From Rebecca billardiae RCC1528 (Eukaryota; Haptophyta), in NCBI GenBank assembly GCA_965240325.2, contig OZ251224.1:1674001-1738000 (forward strand): DNA of 64,000 nucleotides, read 5' to 3'. The notes beneath the pieces are model-generated. The model was not told the DNA's origin. It saw nothing but the letters and a program-made list of their open reading frames with translations, and did no database searches. The position numbers were made by a program, and so were the translations under genes. Positions 63,444 through 64,000 of this stretch are shown piece after piece (position 1 is the stretch's first letter; every line of letters starts with the position of its first letter).

Positions 63444-63535
63444 TACAGTACGCCGGTCTGTTTTGTCGCGGTGTCTTTGTGCGGTGTTGGATCTTGGATG
63501 GCGTCAATCATGCCTGCGTAGTAATAAGTAAACTG
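63444..63535 (-). mobile_element. Mariner-like right-end fragment
   Basis: Contains the family sequence GCCGGTCTGTTTTGTCGCGG, TTGGATGGCGTCAATCATGCC, and an inverted CAGTTTACTTATTAC end followed by TA. The left partner is absent. Confidence 0.65.
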
Positions 63536-64000
63536 TATACTACGTATTAGATGTATTTATTCGGCCGGCGGCGGAGGGGCGATAACCATAAACTGGGACA
63601 CAGCGCGTTCATGCGAGCCGCTCACTTGGTGGATCGCGCTGTGCACAATAGCTCAAAAGCCGCGTTCATGCTGTTCGATCGCGGAGCAGGTGGTGCGCTG
63701 CCACCACGCCGACTAGTCGACGACCGGATGATCGTCGGGCACTGCCGGTGAGACAGTGAGTGCCGCGATGACGAATCTAAGTCCGAGAAGGCAGGCGGCC
63801 ACATTATTATCGTCAGCCGATTATCACCGTCGGGTGGACTGTCGACAGAATAGTCGTCGTAATCATACTAGCTAATGATCGGCACTCGGCAGTTGAGAAT
63901 AGTTAGTAGCTAAGTAACAGCAGACGATGTAATTGTAAAGTGTCAAGTGACTCTGAGTGAACCGCCTCGATGCCAATAATCAATTCGATCGTCACCGATG
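63536..64000. other. Intergenic to window edge, no gene seen
   Basis: Bases 63608-63690 resemble 29985-30065, and 63700-63750 resemble part of the 30843/40238 repeat (GATCGTCGGGCACTGCCG). No gene is recognised. Confidence 0.5.

Overview
The window is GC-rich nuclear DNA from a eukaryotic microalga. Genes carry short spliceosomal introns of roughly 100 to 160 bp whose donors mostly read GTGCG(CG)n and whose acceptors end GCAG. Genes are compact and lie on both strands, and several are cilium- or signalling-related (a CCDC13-like coiled coil, a P2X-like channel, EF-hand and SAM proteins). Intergenic DNA is full of microsatellites and small transposons. Base composition, intron style and gene content fit a flagellated haptophyte-type alga best; this placement is inference. 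Bacterial signals (ribosome binding sites, operons, CRISPR) are absent, and I saw no convincing tRNA or rRNA gene.

Left third (1-27.6 kb): the 3' end of an AAA+ ATPase; a 1.7 kb hairpin-capped repeat (called HCE here); an EF-hand multi-pass membrane protein divergent from a P2X-like receptor, with a 400-bp-arm inverted repeat between them; a DEAD-box helicase divergent from proteasome ATPase RPT4; a SOUL-like protein; two more HCE copies lying tail to tail; a CCDC13-like coiled coil; TMEM165/GDT1 divergent from splicing factor ISY1; a two-exon Nudix hydrolase divergent from a four-exon gene of unknown function.

Middle (27.6-51.6 kb): repeat-dominated. It holds Tc1/mariner-like short elements with TA-flanked ends beginning CAGTTTACTA, a seven-copy short repeat containing TTATAAAGGGG, a decayed gene, a (SPPP)n wall-type protein, an HCE copy inserted into a broken duplicate of the neighbouring peroxiredoxin-like gene, that intact gene, a double GNA1-like acetyltransferase, an MFS transporter divergent from a GDSL esterase, an unknown membrane protein and a 2-oxoglutarate oxygenase whose upstream region is a transposon.

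Right part (51.7-64 kb): a SET/MYND protein whose start codon is only 47 bp from that of a 1059-residue FN3/EF-hand/SAM/transmembrane/zinc-finger protein; an S28 carboxypeptidase divergent from a Y-family (eta-like) polymerase ending in an NZF zinc finger; an inverted second copy of the GDSL esterase; and a cluster of mariner-like elements.

The genes form no pathway. The recurring layout is head-to-head pairs that could share promoters, separated by young repeats that have duplicated and broken pieces of local genes. The most unusual finds are the STIM-like EF-SAM protein with FN3 and FYVE-like modules (53.6-56.7 kb), the NZF-tailed polymerase, and the HCE family, whose mobility is shown by a split gene copy. 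All splice models are read from sequence and homology alone.
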